From positions 124,001-188,000 of the forward strand of contig JALMQS010000909.1 in assembly GCA_024734495.1 (NCBI GenBank): DNA of 64,000 bases, written 5' to 3'. Below, in pieces: positions 21,201 to 36,200 of the stretch. The notes beneath the pieces were generated by a model, which had not been told where the DNA came from, ran no database searches, and worked only from the letters and a program-made list of their open reading frames with translations. Source of the stretch: Forficula auricularia (taxonomy: Eukaryota > Arthropoda > Insecta > Dermaptera > Forficulidae). Each line of letters begins with the position of its first letter. Positions within the stretch are counted from its first letter, which is position 1. The translations under genes were made by a program, and so were the position numbers.

Positions 21201-24200
21201 TCGTTTTTCGATTGGTCTACAAGATTTTCGAAGTTAAGCATGTCTTTCTACTCATAACTCGATTAAATTTCTTAACAAATTGCATTTAATTTTTCAAAAT
21301 ATTCAGCATTTTATAATGAACAAAATAAGACCTTAAAGTTGAAAATCAACAACTAGAAAACCAAGATAAAGTCGTTTTTGGATTGGTCTACTAGATTTTT
21401 AACGTTAAGCATGGCTGTCTGCTCATAACTCAATTAATTTTGAATCAAATTTTAAAAATAAAGTTTCATTTCATTCACAATCATATACTAAACATTTCAT
21501 ATAATAAAAGCATATTTAATAGAACCTATAATTAATAAGATATAGAGAGCTTTCGTCAAAATATCGGTCATGTCATTCGCCAATCAGTCATTTCTCGTTA
21601 ATTATTTAAGTTATCAAATTGCATTTTATATACAAAATTGTTCAGCATTTTATAATGAACAAAATAAGACCTTAAACTTGAAAATCAACCACTAGACAAC
21701 CAAGATATTGTCGTTTTTCGATTGGTCTAGAAGATTTTTGAAGTTAAGCATTGATTTCTACTCATAACTCGATTAATTTTGAATCAAATTTTAAAAATAA
21801 AGGTTCATTTCATTCACAATAATATACTAAACATTTCATATAATAAAATCATATTTAATAGAACCTATAATTAATAAGATATAGAGAGCTTTCGTCAAAA
21901 TATCGGTCATGTCATTCGCCAATCAGTCATTTCTCGTTAATTATTTAAGTTATCAAATTGCATTTTATATACAAAATTGTTCAGCATTTTATATTGGACA
22001 AAATAAGACCTTAAACTTGAAAATCAACCACTAGACAACCAAGATATAGTCGTTTTTCGATTGGTCTACAAGATTTTTGAAGTTAAGCATTGATTTCTAC
22101 TCATAACTCGATTAATTTTGAATCAAATTTTAAAAATAAAGTTTCATTTCATTCACAATAATATACTAAACATTTCATATAATAAAATCATATTTAATAG
22201 AACCTATAATTAATAAGATATAGAGAGCTTTCGTCAAAATATCGGTCATGTCATTCGCCAATCAGTCATTTCTCGTTAATTATTTAAGTTATCAAATTGC
22301 ATTTTATATACAAAATTGTTCAGCATTTTATAATGGACAAAATAAGACCTTAAACTTGAAAATCAACCACTAGACAACCAAGATATAGTCGTTTTTCGAT
22401 TGGTCTACAAGATTTTTGAAGTTAAGCATGTCTTTCTACTCATAACTCGATTAAATTTCTTAACAAATTGCATTTAATTTTTCAAAATATTCAGCATTTT
22501 ATAATGAACAAAATAAGACCTTAAAGTTGAAAATCAACAACTAGAAAACCAAGATAAAGTCGTTTTTGGATTGGTCTACTAGATTTTTAACGTTAAGCAT
22601 GGCTGTCTGCTCATAACTCAATTAATTTTGAATCAAATTTTAAAAATAAAGTTTCATTTCATTCACAATCATATACTAAACATTTCATATAATAAAAGCA
22701 TATTTAATAGAACCTATAATTAATAAGATATAGAGAGCTTTCGTCAAAATATCGGTCATGTCATTCGCCAATCAGTCATTTCTCGTTAATTATTTAAGTT
22801 ATCAAATTGCATTTTATATACAAAATTGTTCAGCATTTTATAATGAACAAAATAAGACCTTAAACTTGAAAATCAACCACTAGACAACCAAGATATTGTC
22901 GTTTTTCGATTGGTCTAGAAGATTTTTGAAGTTAAGCATTGATTTCTACTCATAACTCGATTAATTTTGAATCAAATTTTAAGAATAAAGTTTCATTTCA
23001 TTCACAATAATATACTAAACATTTCATATAATAAAATCATATTTAATAGAACCTATAATTAATAAGATATAGAGAGCTTTCGTCAAAATATCGGTCATGT
23101 CATTCGCCAATCAGTCATTTCTCGTTAATTATTTAAGTTATCAAATTGCATTTTATATACAAAATTGTTCAGCATTTTATAATGAACAAAATAAGACCTT
23201 AAACTTGAAAATCAACCACTAGACAACCAAGATATAGTCGTTTTTCGATTGGTCTACAAGATTTTTGAAGTTAAGCATTGATTTCTACTCATAACTCAAT
23301 TAATTTTGAATCAAATTTTAAAAATAAAGGTTCATTTCATTCACAATAATATAATAAACATTTCATATAATAAAATCATATTTAATAGAACCTATAATTA
23401 ATAAGATATAGAGAGCTTTCGTCAAAATATCGGTCATGTCATTCGCCAATCAGTCATTTCTCGTTAATTATTTAAGTTATCAAATTGCATTTTATATACA
23501 AAATTGTTCAGCATTTTATAATGGACAAAATAAGACCTTAAACTTGAAAATCAACCACTAGACAACCAAGATATTGTCGTTTTTCGATTGGTCTAGAAGA
23601 TTTTTTGAAGTTAAGCATTGATTTCTACTCATAACTCGATTAATTTTGAATCAAATTTTAAAAATAAAGTTTCATTTCATTCACAATAATATACTAAACA
23701 TTTCATATAATAAAATCATATTTAATAGAACCTATAATTAATAAGATATAGAGAGCTTTCGTCAAAATATCGGTCATGTCATTCGCCAATCAGTCATTTC
23801 TCGTTAATTATTTAAGTTATCAAATTGCATTTTATATACAAAATTGTTCAGCATTTTATATTGGACAAAATAAGACCTTAAACTTGAAAATCAACCACTA
23901 GACAACCAAGATATAGTCGTTTTTCGATTGGTCTAGAAGATTTTTGAAGTTAAGCATTGATTTCTACTCATAACTCGATTAATTTTGAATCAAATTTTAA
24001 AAATAAAGGTTCATTTCATTCACAATAATATACTAAACATTTCATATAATAAAATCATATTTAATAGAACCTATAATTAATAAGATATAGAGAGCTTTCG
24101 TCAAAATATCGGTCATGTCATTCGCCAATCAGTCATTTCTCGTTAATTATTTAAGTTATCAAATTGCATTTTATATACAAAATTGTTCAGCATTTTATAT

Positions 24201-27200
24201 TGGACAAAATAAGACCTTAAACTTGAAAATCAACCACTAGACAACCAAGATATAGTCGTTTTTCGATTGGTCTACAAGATTTTTGAAGTTAAGCATTGAT
24301 TTCTACTCATAACTCAATTAATTTTGAATCAAATTTTAAAAATAAAGGTTCATTTCATTCACAATAATATAATAAACATTTCATATAATAAAATCATATT
24401 TAATAGAACCTATAATTAATAAGATATAGAGAGCTTTCGTCAAAATATCGGTCATGTCATTCGCCAATCAGTCATTTCTCGTTAATTATTTAAGTTATCA
24501 AATTGCATTTTATATACAAAATTGTTCAGCATTTTATATTGGACAAAATAAGACCTTAAACTTGAAAATCAACCACTAGACAACCAAGATATAGTCGTTT
24601 TTCGATTGGTCTACAAGATTTTTGAAGTTAAGCATTGATTTCTACTCATAACTCAATTAATTTTGAATCAAATTTTAAAAATAAAGGTTCATTTCATTCA
24701 CAATAATATAATAAACATTTCATATAATAAAATCATATTTAATAGAACCTATAATTAATAAGATATAGAGAGCTTTCGTCAAAATATCGGTCATGTCATT
24801 CGCCAATCAGTCATTTCTCGTTAATTATTTAAGTTATCAAATTGCATTTTATATACAAAATTGTTCAGCATTTTATAATGGACAAAATAAGACCTTAAAC
24901 TTGAAAATCAACCACTAGACAACCAAGATATTGTCGTTTTTCGATTGGTCTAGAAGATTTTTGAAGTTAAGCATTGATTTCTACTCATAACTCGATTAAT
25001 TTTGAATCAAATTTTAAAAATAAAGTTTCATTTCATTCACAATAATATACTAAACATTTCATATAATAAAATCATATTTAATAGAACCTATAATTAATAA
25101 GATATAGAGAGCTTTCGTCAAAATATCGGTCATGTCATTCGCCAATCAGTCATTTCTCGTTAATTATTTAAGTTATCAAATTGCATTTTATATACAAAAT
25201 TGTTCAGCATTTTATAATGAACAAAATAAGACCTTAAAGTTGAAAATCAACCACTAGACAACCAAGATATAGTCGTTTTTCGATTGGTCTAGAAGATTTT
25301 TGAAGTTAAGCATTGCTTTCTGCTCATAACTCGATTAATTTTGAATCAAATTTTAAAAATAAAGGTTCATTTCATTCACAATAATATACTAAACATTTCA
25401 TATAATAAAATCATATTTAATAGAACCTATAATTAATAAGATATAGAGAGCTTTCGTCAAAATATCGGTCATGTCATTCGCCAATCAGTCATTTCTCGTT
25501 AATTATTTAAGTTATCAAATTGCATTTTATATACAAAATTGTTCAGCATTTTATAATGAACAAAATAAGACCTTAAACTTGAAAATCAACCACTAGACAA
25601 CCAAGATATTGTCGTTTTTCGATTGGTCTAGAAGATTTTTGAAGTTAAGCATTGATTTCTACTCATAACTCGATTAATTTTGAATCAAATTTTAAAAATA
25701 AAGGTTCATTTCATTCACAATAATATACTAAACATTTCATATAATAAAATCATATTTAATAGAACCTATAATTAATAAGATATAGAGAGCTTTCGTCAAA
25801 ATATCGGTCATGTCATTCGCCAATCAGTCATTTCTCGTTAATTATTTAAGTTATCAAATTGCATTTTATATACAAAATTGTTCAGCATTTTATATTGGAC
25901 AAAATAAGACCTTAAACTTGAAAATCAACCACTAGACAACCAAGATATAGTCGTTTTTCGATTGGTCTACAAGATTTTTGAAGTTAAGCATTGATTTCTA
26001 CTCATAACTCGATTAATTTTGAATCAAATTTTAAGAATAAAGTTTCATTTCATTCACAATCATATACTAAACATTTCATATAATAAAATCAGATTTAATA
26101 GAACCTATAATTAATAAGATATAGAGAGCTTTCGTCAAAATATCGGTCATGTCATTCGCCAATCAGTCATTTCTCGTTAATTATTTAAGTTATCAAATTG
26201 CATTTTATATACAAAATTGTTCAGCATTTTATAATGAACAAAATAAGACCTTAAACTTGAAAATCAACCACTAGACAACCAAGATATAGTCGTTTTTCGA
26301 TTGGTCTACAAGATTTTTGAAGTTAAGCATGTCTTTCTACTCATAACTCGATTAAATTTCTTAACAAATTGCATTTAATTTTTCAAAATATTCAGCATTT
26401 TATAATGAACAAAATAAGACCTTAAAGTTGAAAATCAACAACTAGAAAACCAAGATAAAGTCGTTTTTGGATTGGTCTACTAGATTTTTAACGTTAAGCA
26501 TGGCTGTCTGCTCATAACTCAATTAATTTTGAATCAAATTTTAAAAATAAAGTTTCATTTCATTCACAATCATATACTAAACATTTCATATAATAAAAGC
26601 ATATTTAATAGAACCTATAATTAATAAGATATAGAGAGCTTTCGTCAAAATATCGGTCATGTCATTCGCCAATCAGTCATTTCTCGTTAATTATTTAAGT
26701 TATCAAATTGCATTTTATATACAAAATTGTTCAGCATTTTATAATGAACAAAATAAGACCTTAAACTTGAAAATCAACCACTAGACAACCAAGATATTGT
26801 CGTTTTTCGATTGGTCTAGAAGATTTTTGAAGTTAAGCATTGATTTCTACTCATAACTCGATTAATTTTGAATCAAATTTTAAAAATAAAGGTTCATTTC
26901 ATTCACAATAATATACTAAACATTTCATATAATAAAATCATATTTAATAGAACCTATAATTAATAAGATATAGAGAGCTTTCGTCAAAATATCGGTCATG
27001 TCATTCGCCAATCAGTCATTTCTCGTTAATTATTTAAGTTATCAAATTGCATTTTATATACAAAATTGTTCAGCATTTTATATTGGACAAAATAAGACCT
27101 TAAACTTGAAAATCAACCACTAGACAACCAAGATATAGTCGTTTTTCGATTGGTCTACAAGATTTTTGAAGTTAAGCATTGATTTCTACTCATAACTCAA

Positions 27201-30200
27201 TTAATTTTGAATCAAATTTTAAAAATAAAGGTTCATTTCATTCACAATAATATAATAAACATTTCATATAATAAAATCATATTTAATAGAACCTATAATT
27301 AATAAGATATAGAGAGCTTTCGTCAAAATATCGGTCATGTCATTCGCCAATCAGTCATTTCTCGTTAATTATTTAATTTATCAAATTGCATTTCATATAG
27401 AAAATTGTTCAGCATTTTATAATGAACAAAATAAGACCTTAAACTTGAAAATCAACCACTAGACAACCAAGATATAGTCGTTTTTCGATTGGTCTACAAG
27501 ATTTTTGAAGTTAAGCATTGCTTTCTACTCATAACTCGATTAATTTTGAATCAAATTTTAAAAATAAAGTTTCATTTCATTCACAATAATATACTAAACA
27601 TTTCATATAATAAAATCATATTTAATAGAACCTATAATTAATAAGATATAGAGAGCTTTCGTCAAAATATCGGTCATGTCATTCGCCAATCAGTCATTTC
27701 TCGTTAATTATTTAAGTTATCAAATTGCATTTTATATACAAAATTGTTCAGCATTTTATAATGAACAAAATAAGACCTTAAACTTGAAAATCAACCACTA
27801 GACAACCAAGATATAGTCGTTTTTCGATTGGTCTACAAGATTTTTGAAGTTAAGCATTGATTTCTACTCATAACTCGATTAATTTTGAATCAAATTTTAA
27901 AAATAAAGGTTCATTTCATTCACAATAATATACTAAACATTTCATATAATAAAATCATATTTAATAGAACCTATAATTAATAAGATATAGAGAGCTTTCG
28001 TCAAAATATCGGTCATGTCATTCGCCAATCAGTCATTTCTCGTTAATTATTTAAGTTATCAAATTGCATTTTATATACAAAATTGTTCAGCATTTTATAT
28101 TGGACAAAATAAGACCTTAAACTTGAAAATCAACCACTAGACAACCAAGATATAGTCGTTTTTCGATTGGTCTACAAGATTTTTGAAGTTAAGCATTGAT
28201 TTCTACTCATAACTCAATTAATTTTGAATCAAATTTTAAAAATAAAGGTTCATTTCATTCACAATAATATAATAAACATTTCATATAATAAAATCATATT
28301 TAATAGAACCTATAATTAATAAGATATAGAGAGCTTTCGTCAAAATATCGGTCATGTCATTCGCCAATCAGTCATTTCTCGTTAATTATTTAAGTTATCA
28401 AATTGCATTTTATATACAAAATTGTTCAGCATTTTATATTGGACAAAATAAGACCTTAAACTTGAAAATCAACGACTAGACAACCAAGATATAGTCGTTT
28501 TTCGATTGGTCTACAAGATTTTTGAAGTTAAGCATTGATTTCTACCCATAACTCAATTAATTTTGAATCAAATTTTAAAAATAAAGGTTCATTTCATTCA
28601 CAATAATATAATAAACATTTCATATAATAAAATCATATTTAATAGAACCTATAATTAATAAGATATAGAGAGCTTTCGTCAAAATATCGGTCATGTCATT
28701 CGCCAATCAGTCATTTCTCGTTAATTATTTAAGTTATCAAATTGCATTTTATATACAAAATTGTTCAGCATTTTTATAATGGACAAAATAAGACCTTAAA
28801 CTTGAAAATCAACCACTAGACAACCAAGATATTGTCGTTTTTCGATTGGTCTAGAAGATTTTTTGAAGTTAAGCATTGATTTCTACTCATAACTCGATTA
28901 ATTTTTGAATCAAAATTTTAAAAACAAAGTTTCATTTCAAACTTCAACCATAATATACTAAACATTTCATATAATAAAAATCATATTTCTATTAGAACCT
29001 CATAATTAATAAGATATAGGGAGAGCTTTCGTCAAAAATATCGGTCATGTCATTCGCCAATCAGTCATTTCTCGTTAATTATTTAAGTTATCAAATTGCA
29101 TTTTATATACAAAATTGTTCAGCATTTTATAATGAACAAAATAAGACCTTAAAGTTGAAAATGAACCACTAGACAACCAAGATATAGTCGTTTTACGATT
29201 GGTCTAGAAGATTTTTGAAGTTAAGCATTGATTTCTACTCATAACTCGATTAATTTTGAATCAAATTTTAAAAATAAAGGTTCATTTCATTCACAATAAT
29301 ATACTAAACATTTCATATAATAAAATCATATTTAATAGAACCTATAATTAATAAGATATAGAGAGCTTTCGTCAAAATATCGGTCATGTCATTCGCCAAT
29401 CAGTCATTTCTCGTTAATTATTTAAGTTATCAAATTGCATTTTATATACAAAATTGTTCAGCATTTTATATTGGACAAAATAAGACCTTAAACTTGAAAA
29501 TCAACCACTAGACAACCAAGATATAGTCGTTTTTCGATTGGTCTACAAGATTTTTGAAGTTAAGCATTGATTTCTACTCATAACTCAATTAATTTTGAAT
29601 CAAATTTTAAAAATAAAGGTTCATTTCATTCACAATAATATAATAAACATTTCATATAATAAAATCATATTTAATAGAACCTATAATTAATAAGATATAG
29701 AGAGCTTTCGTCAAAATATCGGTCATGTCATTCGCCAATCAGTCATTTCTCGTTAATTATTTAAGTTATCAAATTGCATTTTATATACAAAATTGTTCAG
29801 CATTTTATAATGGACAAAATAAGACCTTAAACTTGAAAATCAACCACTAGACAACCAAGATATAGTCGTTTTTCGATTGGTCTACAAGATTTTTGAAGTT
29901 AAGCATTGATTTCTACTCATAACTCAATTAATTTTGAATCAAATTTTAAAAATAAAGGTTCATTTCATTCACAATAATATAATAAACATTTCATATAATA
30001 AAATCATATTTAATAGAACCTATAATTAATAAGATATAGAGAGCTTTCGTCAAAATATCGGTCATGTCATTCGCCAATCAGTCATTTCTCGTTAATTATT
30101 TAAGTTATCAAATTGCATTTTATATACAAAATTGTTCAGCATTTTATAATGGACAAAATAAGACCTTAAACTTGAAAATCAACCACTAGACAACCAAGAT

Positions 30201-33200
30201 ATTGTCGTTTTTCGATTGGTCTAGAAGATTTTTGAAGTTAAGCATTGATTTCTACTCATAACTCGATTAATTTTGAATCAAATTTTAAAAATAAAGTTTC
30301 ATTTCATTCACAATAATATACTAAACATTTCATATAATAAAATCATATTTAATAGAACCTATAATTAATAAGATATAGAGAGCTTTCGTCAAAATATCGG
30401 TCATGTCATTCGCCAATCAGTCATTTCTCGTTAATTATTTAAGTTATCAAATTGCATTTTATATACAAAATTGTTCAGCATTTTATAATGAACAAAATAA
30501 GACCTTAAACTTGAAAATCAACCACTAGACAACCAAGATATAGTCGTTTTTCGATTGGTCTACAAGATTTTTGAAGTTAAGCATGTCTTTCTACTCATAA
30601 CTCGATTAAATTTCTTAACAAATTGCATTTAATTTTTCAAAATATTCAGCATTTTATAATGAACAAAATAAGACCTTAAAGTTGAAAATCAACAACTAGA
30701 AAACCAAGATAAAGTCGTTTTTGGATTGGTCTACTAGATTTTTAACGTTAAGCATGGCTGTCTGCTCATAACTCAATTAATTTTGAATCAAATTTTAAAA
30801 ATAAAGTTTCATTTCATTCACAATCATATACTAAACATTTCATATAATAAAAGCATATTTAATAGAACCTATAATTAATAAGATATAGAGAGCTTTCGTC
30901 AAAATATCGGTCATGTCATTCGCCAATCAGTCATTTCTCGTTAATTATTTAAGTTATCAAATTGCATTTTATATACAAAATTGTTCAGCATTTTATAATG
31001 AACAAAATAAGACCTTAAACTTGAAAATCAACCACTAGACAACCAAGATATAGTCGTTTTTCGATTGGTCTACAAGATTTTCGAAGTTAAGCATGTCTTT
31101 CTACTCATAACTCGATTAAATTTCTTAACAAATTGCATTTAATTTTTCAAAATATTCAGCATTTTATAATGAACAAAATAAGACCTTAAAGTTGAAAATC
31201 AACAACTAGAAAACCAAGATAAAGTCGTTTTTGGATTGGTCTACTAGATTGTTAACGTTAAGCATGGCTGTCTGCTCATAACTCAATTAATTTTGAATCA
31301 AATTTTAAAAATAAAGTTTCATTTCATTCACAATCATATACTAAACATTTCATATAATAAAAGCATATTTAATAGAACCTATAATTAATAAGATATTGAG
31401 AGCTTTCGTCAAAATATCGGTCATGTCATTCGCCAATCAGTCATTTCTCGTTAATTGTTAAGTTATCAAATTGTTCATTTTATATCTAAAATTATTCAAC
31501 GTTATAATGAACAAATAAGACATCTAAACTTGAAAATCAACCACTAGACAACCAAGATATTGTCGTTTTCGATTAGTCTAGAAGATTTTTGAGATTAAGC
31601 ATTGATTTCTACTCATAACTCGATTAATTTTGAATCAAATTTTAAAAATAAAGGTTCGTTTCATTCACATGTATACTAAACATTTCATATAATAAAATCA
31701 TATTTAATAGAACCTGCCATTAATAAGATATGAGCTTTTTTCGTCAAAATATCGGTCATGTCATTCGCCAATCAGTCATTTCTCGTTAATTATTTAAGTT
31801 ATCAAATTGCATTTTATATACAAAATTGTTCAGCATTTTATAATGGACAAAATAAGACCTTAAACTTGAAAATCAACCACTAGACAACCAAGATATTGTC
31901 GTTTTTCGATTGGTCTAGAAGATTTTTGAAGTTAAGCATTGATTTCTACTCATAACTCGATTAATTTTGAATCAAATTTTAAAAATAAAGTTTCATTTCA
32001 TTCACAATAATATACTAAACATTTCATATAATAAAATCATATTTAATAGAACCTATAATTAATAAGATATAGAGAGCTTTCGTCAAAATATCGGTCATGT
32101 CATTCGCCAATCAGTCATTTCTCGTTAATTATTTAAGTTATCAAATTGCATTTTATATACAAAATTGTTCAGCATTTTATAATGAACAAAATAAGACCTT
32201 AAACTTGAAAATCAACCACTAGACAACCAAGATATAGTCGTTTTTCGATTGGTCTACAAGATTTTTGAAGTTAAGCATGTCTTTCTACTCATAACTCGAT
32301 TAAATTTCTTAACAAATTGCATTTAATTTTTCAAAATATTCAGCATTTTATAATGAACAAAATAAGACCTTAAAGTTGAAAATCAACAACTAGAAAACCA
32401 AGATAAAGTCGTTTTTGGATTGGTCTACTAGATTGTTAACGTTAAGCATGGCTGTCTGCTCATAACTCAATTAATTTTGAATCAAATTTTAAAAATAAAG
32501 TTTCATTTCATTCACAATCATATACTAAACATTTCATATAATAAAAGCATATTTAATAGAACCTATAATTAATAAGATATAGAGAGCTTTCGTCAAAATA
32601 TCGGTCATGTCATTCGCCAATCAGTCATTTCTCGTTAATTATTTAAGTTATCAAATTGCATTTTATATACAAAATTGTTCAGCATTTTATAATGAACAAA
32701 ATAAGACCTTAAACTTGAAAATCAACCACTAGACAACCAAGATATTGTCGTTTTTCGATTGGTCTAGAAGATTTTTGAAGTTAAGCATTGATTTCTACTC
32801 ATAACTCGATTAATTTTGAATCAAATTTTAAAAATAAAGGTTCATTTCATTCACAATAATATACTAAACATTTCATATAATAAAATCATATTTAATAGAA
32901 CCTATAATTAATAAGATATAGAGAGCTTTCGTCAAAATATCGGTCATGTCATTCGCCAATCAGTCATTTCTCGTTAATTATTTAAGTTATCAAATTGCAT
33001 TTTATATACAAAATTGTTCAGCATTTTATATTGGACAAAATAAGACCTTAAACTTGAAAATCAACCACTAGACAACCAAGATATAGTCGTTTTTCGATTG
33101 GTCTACAAGATTTTTGAAGTTAAGCATTGATTTCTACTCATAACTCAATTAATTTTGAATCAAATTTTAAAAATAAAGGTTCATTTCATTCACAATAATA

Positions 33201-36200
33201 TAATAAACATTTCATATAATAAAATCATATTTAATAGAACCTATAATTAATAAGATATAGAGAGCTTTCGTCAAAATATCGGTCATGTCATTCGCCAATC
33301 AGTCATTTCTCGTTAATTATTTAAGTTATCAAATTGCATTTTATATACAAAATTGTTCAGCATTTTATAATGGACAAAATAAGACCTTAAACTTGAAAAT
33401 CAACCACTAGACAACCAAGATATTGTCGTTTTTCGATTGGTCTAGAAGATTTTTGAAGTTAAGCATTGATTTCTACTCATAACTCGATTAATTTTGAATC
33501 AAATTTTAAAAATAAAGTTTCATTTCATTCAAAATAATATACTAAACATTTCATATAATAAAATCATATTTAATAGAACCTATAATTAATAAGATATAGA
33601 GAGCTTTCGTCAAAATATCGGTCATGTCATTCGCCAATCAGTCATTTCTCGTTAATTATTTAAGTTATCAAATTGCATTTTATATACAAAATTGTTCAGC
33701 ATTTTATATTGGACAAAATAAGACCTTAAACTTGAAAATCAACCACTAGACAACCAAGATATAGTCGTTTTTCGATTGGTCTACAAGATTTTTGAAGTTA
33801 AGCATTGATTTCTACTCATAACTCAATTAATTTTGAATCAAATTTTAAAAATAAAGGTTCATTTCATTCACAATAATATAATAAACATTTCATATAATAA
33901 AATCATATTTAATAGAACCTATAATTAATAAGATATAGAGAGCTTTCGTCAAAATATCGGTCATGTCATTCGCCAATCAGTCATTTCTCGTTAATTATTT
34001 AAGTTATCAAATTGCATTTTATATACAAAATTGTTCAGCATTTTATAATGGACAAAATAAGACCTTAAACTTGAAAATCAACCACTAGACAACCAAGATA
34101 TTGTCGTTTTTCGATTGGTCTAGAAGATTTTTGAAGTTAAGCATTGATTTCTACTCATAACTCGATTAATTTTGAATCAAATTTTAAAAATAAAGTTTCA
34201 TTTCATTCACAATAATATACTAAACATTTCATATAATAAAATCATATTTAATAGAACCTATAATTAATAAGATATAGAGAGCTTTCGTCAAAATATCGGT
34301 CATGTCATTCGCCAATCAGTCATTTCTCGTTAATTATTTAAGTTATCAAATTGCATTTTATATACAAAATTGTTCAGCATTTTATAATGGACAAAATAAG
34401 ACCTTAAACTTGAAAATCAACCACTAGACAACCAAGATATAGTCGTTTTTCGATTGGTCTACAAGATTTTTGAAGTTAAGCATGTCTTTCTACTCATAAC
34501 TCGATTAAATTTCTTAACAAATTGCATTTAATTTTTCAAAATATTCAGCATTTTATAATGAACAAAATAAGACCTTAAAGTTGAAAATCAACAACTAGAA
34601 AACCAAGATAAAGTCGTTTTTGGATTGGTCTACTAGATTTTTAACGTTAAGCATGGCTGTCTGCTCATAACTCAATTAATTTTGAATCAAATTTTAAAAA
34701 TAAAGTTTCATTTCATTCACAATCATATACTAAACATTTCATATAATAAAAGCATATTTAATAGAACCTATAATTAATAAGATATAGAGAGCTTTCGTCA
34801 AAATATCGGTCATGTCATTCGCCAATCAGTCATTTCTCGTTAATTATTTAAGTTATCAAATTGCATTTTATATACAAAATTGTTCAGCATTTTATAATGA
34901 ACAAAATAAGACCTTAAACTTGAAAATCAACCACTAGACAACCAAGATATTGTCGTTTTTCGATTGGTCTAGAAGATTTTTGAAGTTAAGCATTGATTTC
35001 TACTCATAACTCGATTAATTTTGAATCAAATTTTAAAAATAAAGGTTCATTTCATTCACAATAATATACTAAACATTTCATATAATAAAATCATATTTAA
35101 TAGAACCTATAATTAATAAGATATAGAGAGCTTTCGTCAAAATATCGGTCATGTCATTCGCCAATCAGTCATTTCTCGTTAATTATTTAAGTTATCAAAT
35201 TGCATTTTATATACAAAATTGTTCAGCATTTTATATTGGACAAAATAAGACCTTAAACTTGAAAATCAACCACTAGACAACCAAGATATAGTCGTTTTTC
35301 GATTGGTCTACAAGATTTTTGAAGTTAAGCATTGATTTCTACTCATAACTCAATTAATTTTGAATCAAATTTTAAAAATAAAGGTTCATTTCATTCACAA
35401 TAATATAATAAACATTTCATATAATAAAATCATATTTAATAGAACCTATAATTAATAAGATATAGAGAGCTTTCGTCAAAATATCGGTCATGTCATTCGC
35501 CAATCAGTCATTTCTCGTTAATTATTTAAGTTATCAAATTGCATTTTATATACAAAATTGTTCAGCATTTTATAATGAACAAAATAAGACCTTAAACTTG
35601 AAAATCAACCACTAGACAACCAAGATATTGTCGTTTTTCGATTGGTCTAGAAGATTTTTGAAGTTAAGCATTGATTTCTACTCATAACTCGATTAATTTT
35701 GAATCAAATTTTAAAAATAAAGTTTCATTTCATTCACAATCATATACTAAACATTTCATATAATAAAATCAGATTTAATAGAACCTATAATTAATAAGAT
35801 ATAGAGAGCTTTCGTCAAAATATCGGTCATGTCATTCGCCAATCAGTCATTTCTCGTTAATTATTTAAGTTATCAAATTGCATTTTATATACAAAATTGT
35901 TCAGCATTTTATAATGAACAAAATAAGACCTTAAACTTGAAAATCAACCACTAGACAACCAAGATATAGACGTTTTTCGATTGGTCTACAAGATTTTTGA
36001 AGTTAAGCATTGATTTCTACTCATAACTCGATTAATTTTGAATCAAATTTTAAGAATAAAGTTTCATTTCATTCACAATCATATACTAAACATTTCATAT
36101 AATAAAATCAGATTTAATAGAACCTATAATTAATAAGATATAGAGAGCTTTCGTCAAAATATCGGTCATGTCATTCGCCAATCAGTCATTTCTCGTTAAT